A stretch of 10,433 bases of DNA from Frankiales bacterium (GCA_025464915.1 JAODNF010000451.1:1-10433); one strand, 5' to 3'; positions 1 through 6,699 are shown, counted from the first letter of the stretch. The notes: generated by a model not told the origin, from the letters alone. Numbers and translations: made by a program.

Positions 1-18
1 CCTGATCCGGACCCCGCG

Positions 19-95
19 TGGGGTGAGTGACGGGGCTCGAACCCGCGACAACCGGGATCACAACCCGGTGCTCTACCAGCTGAGCTACACCCACC
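19..95 (-). tRNA. tRNA-His (anticodon GTG)
   Basis: Read on the minus strand, the gene folds as a full cloverleaf. The acceptor stem is GTGGGTG against CACTCAC with one G-U pair. T8-A9, the D-arm, the anticodon stem CCGGG/CCCGG and the TTCGAAC T-loop are all present. The anticodon GTG lies at 59-61. Two histidine-specific marks are visible: an extra G(-1) at position 95 facing C73 at position 22, and an encoded CCA tail at 19-21. The bases just after the CCA (12-23) can form a small CCCC/GGGG hairpin that overlaps the tRNA 3' end, possibly a weak terminator. It lies 16 nt after the diguanylate cyclase stop on the same strand. Confidence 0.97.
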
Positions 96-108
96 AAGAA
101 CGCGGAGA

Positions 109-114
109 AGTCTA
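109..114 (-). promoter_or_regulatory. candidate -10 box for tRNA-His
   Basis: TAGACT on the minus strand fits the actinobacterial TANNNT -10. Transcription would start near 102, giving a leader of about 7 nt before the mature tRNA end. The box includes the TAG stop codon of the diguanylate cyclase gene. No clear -35 is visible, so read-through from the orn operon is an alternative. Confidence 0.4.
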
Positions 115-1614
115 GCGGCTCAGCACGTCGAGCACGGGGGGAAGGCTCTCGCGCTTGGCGCGGTAGAGCGCAGCGTCCGCCGCGGCGTACAGCTCCTGGC
201 CGGAGACGTCGACCAGGGCGAGGGCTGCACCGATGCTGACCCCGAGCTCGAGTCCCGAGCCCCACTGCTCCTCGCGCACGGCCTGGGCGATCTCGTGGCA
301 GCGGGCGAGCACCGCCTCGGACGTGAGGTCGTCCTGCCGCAGGACGAGCGCGAACTCGTCGCCGCCCTGCCGGACGGCCAGGTCGCCCGGCCGCACCGCG
401 CCCCGCAGCAGGAACCCGATGCGGCGCAGCACCTCGTCCCCGGCGGCGTGGCCGAGGCGGTCGTTGACGGACTTGAAGGCGTCCAGGTCGAGCAGGAGCA
501 GGGCGACCGGGTTGGTGCCGGGTCGTTGCAGCCAGTCGTCGAACCGGCGCCGGTTGTGCAGGCCGGTGAGCGGGTCGGTGTGGACCGCGCGGGCCAGCCG
601 GTCGTGGTCGGCGCGGCGGCGCTCGGTGCTGATCTGGGCGCGTGCGGCGGCGAGGACGGCGTCGCGCGAGTCCCAGAGCAGCCGGCCGACGAGCCGGGCG
701 TGCTCACGCTGCGCCGTGACCGATTCGCTCGGCGACCTCTCGGCGAGCACCTGCGCACGGACCCACAGGGGGAAGCTGCGTGCGCCCGAGGAGGACGACA
801 CGCGGTCGACCAGCGCGTCGGCCGGGGCGCTGTCACCGGCTTCCCGCCAGGCCCGGAGCGCCTCGGCGGCCAGCAGCAGCGGCAGCACCTCCTGGTCGCG
901 GCCGGCCTCGAGGGCCGCGACGTGGTCAGGGACGGGTACGGCGGGGGGCTCGCCCAGCACGACCCGGATGAGGTCGGCGGCAGCCAGGGCGTCATGGCGC
1001 CACAGCGGGCGCAGGTCGGCGGCGAGGGCGTCGGGCACGAGCTCCGCGGTCGCGCGCAACCGGGCTGTGGCGTCGTCGACGAGGTCGCACTCGAGCAGGG
1101 ACAGCCCGTGCTCGAGGCCGATGATGACGCGGTTGAGCGGGACGACCTCCGCCTGCCCGGCCTCGGCTGCCGCCTCGGGGTCCGCGAGTGCCGCGGCGTA
1201 GAGCTCGTCGACGAGCTCCCAGAGCCGCAGAGTGTTGAGGGCCGCCGCGCTGATCACGTAGGCGAGGCAGCGCTGCGGCGCCGGCAACGACTCGTCGTCC
1301 AGGAGCGCCACGGCCCGGCTCGTCGACGCGAGCAGCTGTGCCGTGTCGCCCTCGCCCGAGGCCACCAGGCCCTGCAGCCCGAGGGCGATCGCGGCGCACG
1401 CCGAGTCGGGTGCGGTGTCCAGCAGCGACTGGGTCAGCTTGCGGAGATCGGCCCCCGTGGGACGTACCACCGCGTGGATCGTGCGCGCGGTCTCGAGCAG
1501 GAACCGGACGTCGGCACGGCCGCCGTCGTCGAAGGCCTCGACCGCCCGCGCGGCGGCCTCGTGCTCCTCGCCCTGGACCGCCTCGACGAGCTCGAAGGCG
1601 GGGCGCAGCGACAC
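112..1614 (-). CDS. diguanylate cyclase with N-terminal TPR-like helical domain (500 aa)
   Basis: This enzyme is predicted to join two GTP into the second messenger c-di-GMP in the cytosol. Residues 1-300 are Ala/Leu-rich helices without transmembrane segments, probably TPR-like repeats that sense a partner or ligand (inference). Residues 303-346 look like a signalling helix that leads into the GGDEF domain at DPLTGLHNRRRF (347-358). The A-site GGDEF is at 417-421. Metal and guanine ligands expected from PleD are present (D376, N384, D393, D419). The inhibitory site RPGD (408-411) lies exactly five residues before GGDEF, so product inhibition is likely. There is no EAL domain. The GTG start follows directly on the orn stop codon, with GAGGG inside the end of orn as ribosome binding site, so the two genes are probably translationally coupled. 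Confidence 0.93.
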   Translation of the reverse strand: MSLRPAFELVEAVQGEEHEAAARAVEAFDDGGRADVRFLLETARTIHAVVRPTGADLRKLTQSLLDTAPDSACAAIALGLQGLVASGEGDTAQLLASTSRAVALLDDESLPAPQRCLAYVISAAALNTLRLWELVDELYAAALADPEAAAEAGQAEVVPLNRVIIGLEHGLSLLECDLVDDATARLRATAELVPDALAADLRPLWRHDALAAADLIRVVLGEPPAVPVPDHVAALEAGRDQEVLPLLLAAEALRAWREAGDSAPADALVDRVSSSSGARSFPLWVRAQVLAERSPSESVTAQREHARLVGRLLWDSRDAVLAAARAQISTERRRADHDRLARAVHTDPLTGLHNRRRFDDWLQRPGTNPVALLLLDLDAFKSVNDRLGHAAGDEVLRRIGFLLRGAVRPGDLAVRQGGDEFALVLRQDDLTSEAVLARCHEIAQAVREEQWGSGLELGVSIGAALALVDVSGQELYAAADAALYRAKRESLPPVLDVLSR

Positions 1615-2208
1615 CTATCCCTCGGTGAAGGTCGCCGCGATCGCGGCCGCCTCGTCGCTGGTGGGGCCTGGGGCGGGGACGAAGACCGCCGACCGGTAGT
1701 ACCTCAGCTCGCGGACCGACTCGTGGATGTCGGCCAGCGCCCGGTGGCCCCCGGCCTTCTTGGGGGAGTGGAAGTACGCGCGCGGGTACCAGCGTCGGGC
1801 CAGCTCCTTGACCGACGAGACGTCGACCATCCGGTAGTGCAGGAACGCGTCGAGCTCGGGCATGTCGCGGGCGAGGAAGCCGCGGTCGGTCGCGATGCTG
1901 TTGCCGCAGAGCGGTGCCTTCTCCGCGCCCTGCTCCCGCAGGTAGCCGAGCACCAGCTGCTCGGCCTCCGGCACCGTGACGGTGGCCTTCAGGACCTCCT
2001 CGGTGAGCCCCGAGGTCGCGTGCATGTCGCGCACGACGTCCGGCATCCGGGACATCTCCTCGGCGGTCGCGCCGATGACGACGTCGATGCCTTCACCCAG
2101 CACGCTCAGGTCCGAGTCCGTCACCAGAGCGGCGACCTCGATGAGCAGGTCGGAGCCGAGGTCGAGCCCGGTCATCTCGCAGTCGATCCACACCAGACGA
2201 TCTGTCAC
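1615..2208 (-). CDS. orn: oligoribonuclease (3'-5' exoribonuclease, DEDDh family)
   Basis: Orn degrades RNA fragments of 2-5 nt to mononucleotides, and it also hydrolyses pGpG, the product of c-di-GMP breakdown. With the start chosen here (197 aa) the DEDDh residues are D9 and E11 in WIDCEMTGL, D108 in NSIATDRGF, H155 and D160 in HRALADIHES. CGNSI, HYRMVDVSS and KELARRWYPRAYF are also typical of the family, and the length is normal. I chose the GTG at 2208 because a TAGGGT -10 box lies 7 nt upstream of it, and because actinobacterial Orn proteins begin close to (T/N)DR(L/M)VWIDCEMTGL. An in-frame GTG at 2217 would add three residues but overlaps that -10 box. Orn is the first gene of the minus-strand operon. 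Confidence 0.97.
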   Translation of the reverse strand: MTDRLVWIDCEMTGLDLGSDLLIEVAALVTDSDLSVLGEGIDVVIGATAEEMSRMPDVVRDMHATSGLTEEVLKATVTVPEAEQLVLGYLREQGAEKAPLCGNSIATDRGFLARDMPELDAFLHYRMVDVSSVKELARRWYPRAYFHSPKKAGGHRALADIHESVRELRYYRSAVFVPAPGPTSDEAAAIAATFTEG

Positions 2209-2215
2209 GAGGCCC

Positions 2216-2221
2216 ACCCTA
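2216..2221 (-). promoter_or_regulatory. -10 box of the orn promoter, leaderless transcript
   Basis: TAGGGT on the minus strand is followed by 7 nt and then the GTG at 2208, so the predicted transcription start falls on the start codon. It is the mirror image of the plus-strand TAGGGT at 2229-2234. Together they form the inverted repeat ACCCTA-N7-TAGGGT. The box covers the alternative start codon at 2217, which argues against that start. Confidence 0.6.
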
Positions 2222-2228
2222 CGGTTGT

Positions 2229-2234
2229 TAGGGT
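2229..2234 (+). promoter_or_regulatory. -10 box of the HerA-like ATPase promoter, leaderless transcript
   Basis: TAGGGT is followed by 6 nt and then the ATG at 2241, so the transcript would begin at the start codon. No Shine-Dalgarno sequence lies in front of this ATG (GTCCGCGG), in agreement with leaderless translation. The -35 region of this promoter would fall inside the first codons of orn, so the two divergent promoters occupy the same DNA. Confidence 0.6.
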
Positions 2235-2240
2235 CCGCGG

Positions 2241-3806
2241 ATGGCTGCTGCTCTTGACAAGCTGACGAAGGCCTACGCCTTCACGACGCCGTCCCTTGAC
2301 CTGGGCGCCCTCGTCAACGACGGGACGGCCCACCCCGAGATCCCCATCAAGATGCCGCTGTCGATGCTCAACCGGCACGGTCTGGTCGCCGGTGCGACGG
2401 GCACCGGCAAGACCAAGACGCTGCAGCTCATCGCGGAGCAGCTCTCGGACGCGGGCGTCCCGGTCTTCCTCGCCGACATCAAGGGCGACGTCAGCGGCAT
2501 GGCGGCGCCGGGCGTCGAGTCCGACCGCATCAAGACCCGCGCCGCCGACACAGCCACGGACTGGAAGGCCCGCGGCTTCCCAGCGGAGTTCCTCAACCTC
2601 GGGGGCCAGGGCGGCACCGGCGTCCCGGTCCGCGCCACGATGACCAGCCTCGGCCCGATCCTGCTGTCGAAGGTGCTCGGGCTCAACGAGACGCAGGAGT
2701 CGTCCCTGCAGCTGGTCTTCCACTTCGCGGACAAGCAGGGCCTCGCCCTGCTCGACCTCAAGGACCTGCGCGCCGTCATCTCGCACCTGACCAGCGACGA
2801 GGGCAAGGCTGACCTGAAGGAGCTCGGCGGCCTGTCCGCGGCGACGGCGGGGGTCATCCTGCGCGAGCTCATCGGCCTCGAGGACAACGGCGGCGACGTC
2901 TTCTTCGGGGAGCCGGAGTTCGACACCCACGACCTGCTGCGCACGACGCCGGACGGCAAGGGCGTGCTGAGCATCATGGAGCTGCAGGGGCTGCAGGCCT
3001 CGCCCCAGCTGTTCTCCACCTTCCTCATGTGGCTGCTGGCCGACCTGTTCCACGACCTGCCCGAGATGGGCGACGTCGACAAGCCCAAGCTGGTCTTCTT
3101 CTTCGACGAGGCGCACCTGCTGTTCGACGGTGCTTCCAAGGCGTTCCTCGACGCCATTGCGCAGACCGTCCGGCTCATCCGCTCCAAGGGCGTCGGCGTC
3201 TTCTTCGTGACCCAGACCCCCAAGGACGTGCCTGCCGACGTCCTCGCGCAGCTGGGCAACCGGGTTCAGCACGCCCTGCGGGCCTTCACACCCGACGACG
3301 CGAAGGCCCTCAAGGCGACGGTCAGCACCTTCCCGACGAGCGAGCTCTATCCCGCCCTCGGCGAGCTCCTGCAGAACCTCGGCATCGGCGAGGCGGTCGT
3401 GACGATCCTGTCCGACAACGGCGCCCCGACCCCGGTCGCCTGGACCCGGATGCGCCCGCCGTCGTCCCTGATGGCGCAGCTCGACCCGGCGCAGCAGCAG
3501 TCGCTCGTGAGCGGCTCGCCGTTCCAGGCGAAGTACGGGACCCCGATCGACCGCGAGTCCGCCTACGAGAAGCTGCAGGCCAAGGTCGCGCCTGCCCCCG
3601 AGCCGGTGCCTGCTCCCGCGCAGCAGCCGGCGCCGGCGGCGCCGAAGGAGTCGCACGGCGCGGAGATCGCTGCCGGCGTCGGCGGAGCGGTCGCGGCAGC
3701 CGTCGGTTCGACCGTCTTCAAGTCCTTCATGCGCTCCGCCGCCTCGGCCGCCGGACGGGAGATCAGCCGGTCGATCTTCGGCACGGCCAACAAGAAGCGC
3801 CGCTGA
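2241..3806 (+). CDS. HerA-like helicase/ATPase of the DUF853 (YjgR) family
   Basis: This is a RecA-fold P-loop ATPase of the HerA/FtsK superfamily. The Walker A motif GATGTGKT is at residues 51-58, followed by LADIKGDVSGMA (78-89), typical of DUF853. The Walker B segment LVFFFDEAHLLF has D289-E290. A later FFVTQTPKDVP segment is the probable sensor motif. The total of 521 aa is the usual family length (E. coli YjgR is about 500). The last 70 residues are a Pro/Ala-rich linker, then a Gly/Ala-rich helix and a basic KKRR end. The cellular role of the family is not well known; DNA or RNA translocation is inferred from the fold. It is divergent from orn with only 32 nt between start codons. No convincing terminator follows it. 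Confidence 0.92.
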   Translation: MAAALDKLTKAYAFTTPSLDLGALVNDGTAHPEIPIKMPLSMLNRHGLVAGATGTGKTKTLQLIAEQLSDAGVPVFLADIKGDVSGMAAPGVESDRIKTRAADTATDWKARGFPAEFLNLGGQGGTGVPVRATMTSLGPILLSKVLGLNETQESSLQLVFHFADKQGLALLDLKDLRAVISHLTSDEGKADLKELGGLSAATAGVILRELIGLEDNGGDVFFGEPEFDTHDLLRTTPDGKGVLSIMELQGLQASPQLFSTFLMWLLADLFHDLPEMGDVDKPKLVFFFDEAHLLFDGASKAFLDAIAQTVRLIRSKGVGVFFVTQTPKDVPADVLAQLGNRVQHALRAFTPDDAKALKATVSTFPTSELYPALGELLQNLGIGEAVVTILSDNGAPTPVAWTRMRPPSSLMAQLDPAQQQSLVSGSPFQAKYGTPIDRESAYEKLQAKVAPAPEPVPAPAQQPAPAAPKESHGAEIAAGVGGAVAAAVGSTVFKSFMRSAASAAGREISRSIFGTANKKRR

Positions 3807-3883
3807 TTCTGCTGCCTGTGAGGCGTGTCACCGCACGTCCTGCACCCGGTCGCGCTCGGCCCCCGAAATGTGCGCACCTCGGA

Positions 3884-3904
3884 ACCCTCTGGAAACACGA
3901 GGGT
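3884..3904. repeat. inverted repeat, candidate operator
   Basis: ACCCTC and GAGGGT form a perfect 6-bp inverted repeat around a 9-nt centre (TGGAAACAC). It lies 25 nt upstream of the candidate -10 box and 67 nt upstream of the winged-helix gene. It could be a binding site for a dimeric regulator, perhaps that gene's own product. No T-tract follows, so a terminator for the upstream ATPase gene is less likely. Confidence 0.35.
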
Positions 3905-3928
3905 CACCTTCTGAAAACCCGGGCTCCT

Positions 3929-3934
3929 TAGCGT
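3929..3934 (+). promoter_or_regulatory. candidate -10 box for the winged-helix gene
   Basis: TAGCGT fits TANNNT. Transcription would start near 3941 and leave a leader of about 30 nt containing the strong ribosome binding site GGAGGA at 3959-3964, 6 nt before the ATG. The -35 region is weak (TTCTGA nearby at 14-nt spacing), so activator dependence is possible. Confidence 0.4.
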
Positions 3935-3970
3935 CCTTGATCAGACAACGGACACCCCGGAGGAACTACC

Positions 3971-4387
3971 ATGGCCTACCCCGCGCCATCAGTCGCTGCA
4001 GCACTTCCCCGCCCGGCCGCGCCGGCCGCTCCCATGCTCCGCTCGGTCAGCGGCTCGAGCCGCGACTTCGCCGGCCGCGCCGCCGACGCCGGCGTCAGCC
4101 TGAGCGGGCCGCTCCAGACCGGCGGTTTGGTCGTCGACCTGGCCGGCTACGTCGTCACGTTGAACGGCGACGAGCTGGACCTCTCCCCGCGCCAGGTCGA
4201 GCTGCTGGGCCTGTTCCTGGCCGCTCCCCGCAAGGTGTGGAGCCGCGACCAGCTGCACTGGGTCTGCTGGGGCGACACCGCGCCGTCGCGCCGCGTCGAC
4301 GTGCAGCTGTGCCGGCTGCGCGCCAAGACCGGCCTGGACCTGTTCCGCAACGTCCGCGACCGCGGCTGGGCCCTGCGCCAGATCTGA
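3971..4387 (+). CDS. stand-alone OmpR/PhoB-type winged-helix DNA-binding protein
   Basis: This 138-residue protein has an Ala/Pro-rich N-terminus (1-50) without a recognisable domain, and a complete Trans_reg_C winged helix at about 50-137. Family landmarks are the N-terminal strands (LVVDLAGYVVTLNGDELDLS), the first helix RQVELLGLFLAAPRKVWSRDQL, the CWGD turn, the recognition helix RRVDVQLCRLRAKTG (107-121) and the C-terminal wing NVRDRGWALR. There is no receiver domain with a phosphorylatable Asp, so it is not an ordinary response regulator. It probably binds DNA constitutively or with a partner. A strong RBS (GGAGGA) decides the ATG at 3971. Its targets are unknown. The convergent transporter gene and its own upstream inverted repeat are the nearest candidates. 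Confidence 0.85.
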   Translation: MAYPAPSVAAALPRPAAPAAPMLRSVSGSSRDFAGRAADAGVSLSGPLQTGGLVVDLAGYVVTLNGDELDLSPRQVELLGLFLAAPRKVWSRDQLHWVCWGDTAPSRRVDVQLCRLRAKTGLDLFRNVRDRGWALRQI

Positions 4388-4396
4388 GCCCCCCAC

Positions 4397-4430
4397 CACG
4401 AAGGCCTCCGCGCGAGCGGGGGCCTTCGTG
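4397..4430. terminator. bidirectional hairpin terminator
   Basis: CACGAAGGCCTCCGC pairs with GCGGGGGCCTTCGTG to make a 15-bp stem with one G-U pair and a GCGA loop, a GNRA tetraloop. It begins 9 nt after the winged-helix stop and lies 78 nt beyond the convergent MFS stop, so it can serve both. No U-tract follows, as is common in actinobacterial terminators. Confidence 0.85.
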
Positions 4431-4508
4431 CGGCCGGGGCCGGGTAGCTGCCCGATGACGCGAAGCGAGGGCGCTGGAACGCCGTCGACGTGACACCGCC
4501 GCCGCGGG

Positions 4509-6020
4509 TCAGTCGATCGGGGACGTGGTGCGCGGGATGAGGGCGATCGCGCCGGCGGCCAGCGCGGTCGCGATGGCCAGCGCCAGGAAGACGTTGTGGG
4601 TCGCGTCGAACAGCGCGGTGCGGGCGAAGGACGCAACCGGGTCGGGCTGCTCCAGCAGCCGAGTCGTGGAGTCGACCCCGACCTTGCCCTCGAGGTGGAC
4701 GTGGCTGGTGTGGGAGAAGCGGTCGGCGAGCGTCGAGTTGGCGATCGCGCCGAAGGCGGCGCCGCCGACGGCAGAGCCCATCGACCGGAAGAACATGTTG
4801 GCGCCGGTGACCACACCGCGGCGATCCCAGGAGACGACCGACTGGATCGCGACCACGACGGGCGAGGACGACAGGCCCATCCCGATGCCGGTGACGAACA
4901 TCGCGGCGGCCACCTCGATCACCGGCGCGGTCTGGACGAGCAGCGCCGCCCACGTGGTGCCGGCGATCGCGAACACGATGCCGATGAGCGCGGTGTTGCG
5001 GAAGCCGATGCGCAGGTAGACCTTGCCGGCCTGCGACGCGGCGATCGGCCAACCGATGGTCAGGGCGCCGAGGACGAAGCCGGCTTCCACCGCGCCGGTG
5101 CCGAGCACACCCTGGACGTAGGTCGGTACGTAGGACGACAGGCCGATGAGCAGCGCACCGACGAGCACCGACGTGAGGTTCGCGCCGACGAGCACGCGGC
5201 GGCGGAAAACCCACAACGGGAGCACCGGCTCCTCGGCGGCCCTCTCGACGTACGCGAAGGCGACGAGCGCCACGAGCGCGGCCCCGAGCACGGAGTACGA
5301 CGTCACGGACCCCCACGCCCACGCCGTGCCGCCCTCGAGCAGGCCGAGGATGAGCAGCGAGCAGCCGATCGTCAGCAGGCCCGCGCCCGCGAAGTCGATC
5401 GAGTGCCGGCGCCGGACGACGCTCTCGTGGAACCGGCGCTGCAGGGCCACGATCGCGAGCGCACCGAGCGGCAGGTTGATGAAGAAGATCCAGCGCCAGG
5501 AGACGTACTCCGAGAACAGCCCGCCCATCGCCGGACCGATGACGCTCGACAGGCCCCAGACCGACGCGATGTAGCCCTGGACCTTGGCGCGCTCCTCGAG
5601 GGAGTAGAGGTCGCCGATGATCGTGATGCCCATCGGGAGCACGGCGCCGCCGCCCACGCCCTGCAGGGCGCGGGCGACGATCAGCGCCGGCATCGACCAC
5701 GCGATGCCGCAGAGCAGCGACGCCGCGGTGAACACGACGACGCCGAAGATCAGCACCGGCTTGCGCCCCACCGTGTCGGAGAGCTTGCCGTAGATCGGCA
5801 CCGTGACGGCCTGGGTCAGCAAGTAGACGCTGAACAACCACGGGAACTGGCTGAACCCGCCCAGGTCCTTGACCACCGTCGGGATCGCCGTCGCGATGAC
5901 GGTGCTGTCGAGCGCGATCAGCGCGGTCGTCAGCATGATCGCGCCGAGCACCGGTCCGCGCTCGGACCGCAGGCCCACCGACTTCCGGTCCACGGTCGAG
6001 GCACTCACGGCGGCGGTCAC
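4509..6020 (-). CDS. DHA2-family MFS drug/proton antiporter (EmrB/QacA type, 14 TM)
   Basis: This cytoplasmic-membrane exporter probably uses proton antiport to expel hydrophobic compounds; the substrate is unknown. With the start at 6020 it has 503 residues. TM1 carries the DHA2 signature LDSTVIATAIP (37-47, with D38). Motif A GKLSDTVGRK is at 78-87, ALQGVGGGAVLPMG at 118-131, the antiporter motif C region GLSSVIGPAMGG at 156-167, and WRWIFFINLPLG at 175-186. About 14 hydrophobic segments follow in the DHA2 pattern, with a short extracytoplasmic stretch before the last helix. The GTG at 6020 is chosen because GAGGAG lies 8 nt upstream and the motif-bearing N-terminus then has normal length. 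Longer in-frame starts would overlap the divergent gene at 6160. Inverted repeats just upstream suggest local repressor control. Confidence 0.92.
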   Translation of the reverse strand: MTAAVSASTVDRKSVGLRSERGPVLGAIMLTTALIALDSTVIATAIPTVVKDLGGFSQFPWLFSVYLLTQAVTVPIYGKLSDTVGRKPVLIFGVVVFTAASLLCGIAWSMPALIVARALQGVGGGAVLPMGITIIGDLYSLEERAKVQGYIASVWGLSSVIGPAMGGLFSEYVSWRWIFFINLPLGALAIVALQRRFHESVVRRRHSIDFAGAGLLTIGCSLLILGLLEGGTAWAWGSVTSYSVLGAALVALVAFAYVERAAEEPVLPLWVFRRRVLVGANLTSVLVGALLIGLSSYVPTYVQGVLGTGAVEAGFVLGALTIGWPIAASQAGKVYLRIGFRNTALIGIVFAIAGTTWAALLVQTAPVIEVAAAMFVTGIGMGLSSSPVVVAIQSVVSWDRRGVVTGANMFFRSMGSAVGGAAFGAIANSTLADRFSHTSHVHLEGKVGVDSTTRLLEQPDPVASFARTALFDATHNVFLALAIATALAAGAIALIPRTTSPID

Positions 6021-6040
6021 GGTGGCGGCTCCTCGGGGGT

Positions 6041-6064
6041 AGGCAGAGATCTTGCCTGGTGCAA
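6041..6064 (-). promoter_or_regulatory. overlapping inverted repeats, candidate operator of the MFS gene
   Basis: Two dyads overlap just upstream of the MFS ribosome binding site: AGGCA-N7-TGCCT (6041-6057) and TTGC-N5-GCAA (6052-6064). On the minus strand TTGCAC (6064-6059 region) is 17 nt from TACCCC, a possible -35/-10 pair that would overlap both repeats. This is the usual geometry of a TetR- or MarR-type repressor site. No such regulator is encoded in the window. Confidence 0.3.
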
Positions 6065-6088
6065 CCGACGGCGCGCGAGCGCATTCCC

Positions 6089-6114
6089 TGTAACGCGATC
6101 GGGGGGCTCGTCGC
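6089..6114 (+). promoter_or_regulatory. candidate ECF-type promoter of the secreted-protein/sigma operon
   Basis: TGTAAC (6089-6094) and CGTCGC (6109-6114) resemble the AAC-type -35 and CGTC-type -10 elements used by many ECF sigma factors. The 14-nt spacing is shorter than the usual 15-17. It lies 46 nt upstream of the first gene of an operon that encodes an ECF sigma factor, so autoregulation is a natural guess. A partial copy (ATCGGGGGG followed by TCGCT) recurs before the sigma gene at 6708-6723. Confidence 0.35.
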
Positions 6115-6159
6115 TCTTGGGGGTGAAGCGACACCCGTCGCACGTCTCTGGAGGATCCG

Positions 6160-6699
6160 ATGACCCGTCCCACCGCTCTCCGTGCCGGCGCCAGCGCCGG
6201 TTCCGTCGCCCTCGTCCTCGGCCTGGGCGTGGCCGCCTTCACCGGACCGGCGTCCGCCGCCGACAGCACCGGATGCTCGACCGGCGACCTGCCCGCGTCC
6301 GTCGCCCGCGACCCCGGCGTCAAGGCCGGCCAGGTCGGCGGCGCGTACCTCTACCACGACGGCGTCTTCCACCTGCGCGTCACGCACGCCACCAGCAAGA
6401 AGCTCGCCGTGACGGTCCGCCTCGACGCCACCAGCTTCAGCAGCATCCAGCCGGTCGCCCTCGAGCGCGCCGACACGATCACCCAGACGGGAGACGGCAC
6501 GACCCTGATCCTGCGCTTCTCGAACTACGGCAAGATCGACGGCGTGGACTTCAGTGCGGACTGCTCGAAGCGGCTGCGGGTGCAGGTGCTCTTCGACGGC
6601 AAGCAGGCGACCACCAAGCAGGTGAAGCTCGGTGCGCACCGCGTCGCTCCGACCAGCGTGCCGTTCGTCATCGAGCGCACCGCGCCCGCCGCGAGCTGA
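6160..6699 (+). CDS. secreted protein of unknown function (179 aa)
   Basis: I do not recognise the family. The N-terminus is a clear Sec signal peptide: a short basic start, a hydrophobic core (about 10-28) and an ASA-AD cleavage site after residue 33. The mature part of about 146 residues is rich in alternating hydrophobic and polar residues, suggesting a beta fold. It has exactly two cysteines, C39 and C135, which could form a disulfide outside the cell. There is no lipobox, membrane anchor or LPXTG signal, so it is probably released. The RBS GGAGG at 6150-6154 decides the ATG. It is first in an operon with an ECF sigma factor (28 nt downstream) and its likely membrane-bound controller, so it may be part of the signal circuit or its main output. 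Confidence 0.8.
   Translation: MTRPTALRAGASAGSVALVLGLGVAAFTGPASAADSTGCSTGDLPASVARDPGVKAGQVGGAYLYHDGVFHLRVTHATSKKLAVTVRLDATSFSSIQPVALERADTITQTGDGTTLILRFSNYGKIDGVDFSADCSKRLRVQVLFDGKQATTKQVKLGAHRVAPTSVPFVIERTAPAAS

Noticed and set aside
2209..2217. GTG at 2217 as the orn start
   Set aside because: It overlaps the TAGGGT -10 box and has no spaced RBS; GTG at 2208 fits the leaderless layout and the family N-terminus. The difference is only three residues.
295..2265. 656-codon open frame on the plus strand opposite the cyclase and orn genes
   Set aside because: The product is Gly/Arg/Gln-rich with no domain, and it crosses two well-supported minus-strand genes. Long antisense frames are common at this GC content.
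2205..3656. 483-codon minus-strand frame opposite the HerA-like ATPase
   Set aside because: It is Arg/Leu/Val low-complexity and lies fully antisense to a gene with Walker A and B motifs.
3807..3840. Terminator after the HerA-like ATPase gene
   Set aside because: Only a 4-bp GTGA/TCAC dyad is visible, too weak to call.
6021..6323. Longer N-terminus for the MFS protein (start at 6323)
   Set aside because: It would overlap the divergent secreted-protein gene and its promoter, and adds a non-conserved Arg/Ala/Pro stretch. A good RBS (GAGGAG) supports the GTG at 6020.
4147..6639. 830-codon minus-strand frame and the 828-codon plus-strand frame at 4596-7082
   Set aside because: Both are Arg/Ala/Asp/Gly-rich shadows of the MFS gene and of the secreted-protein and sigma genes; neither has a recognisable motif.
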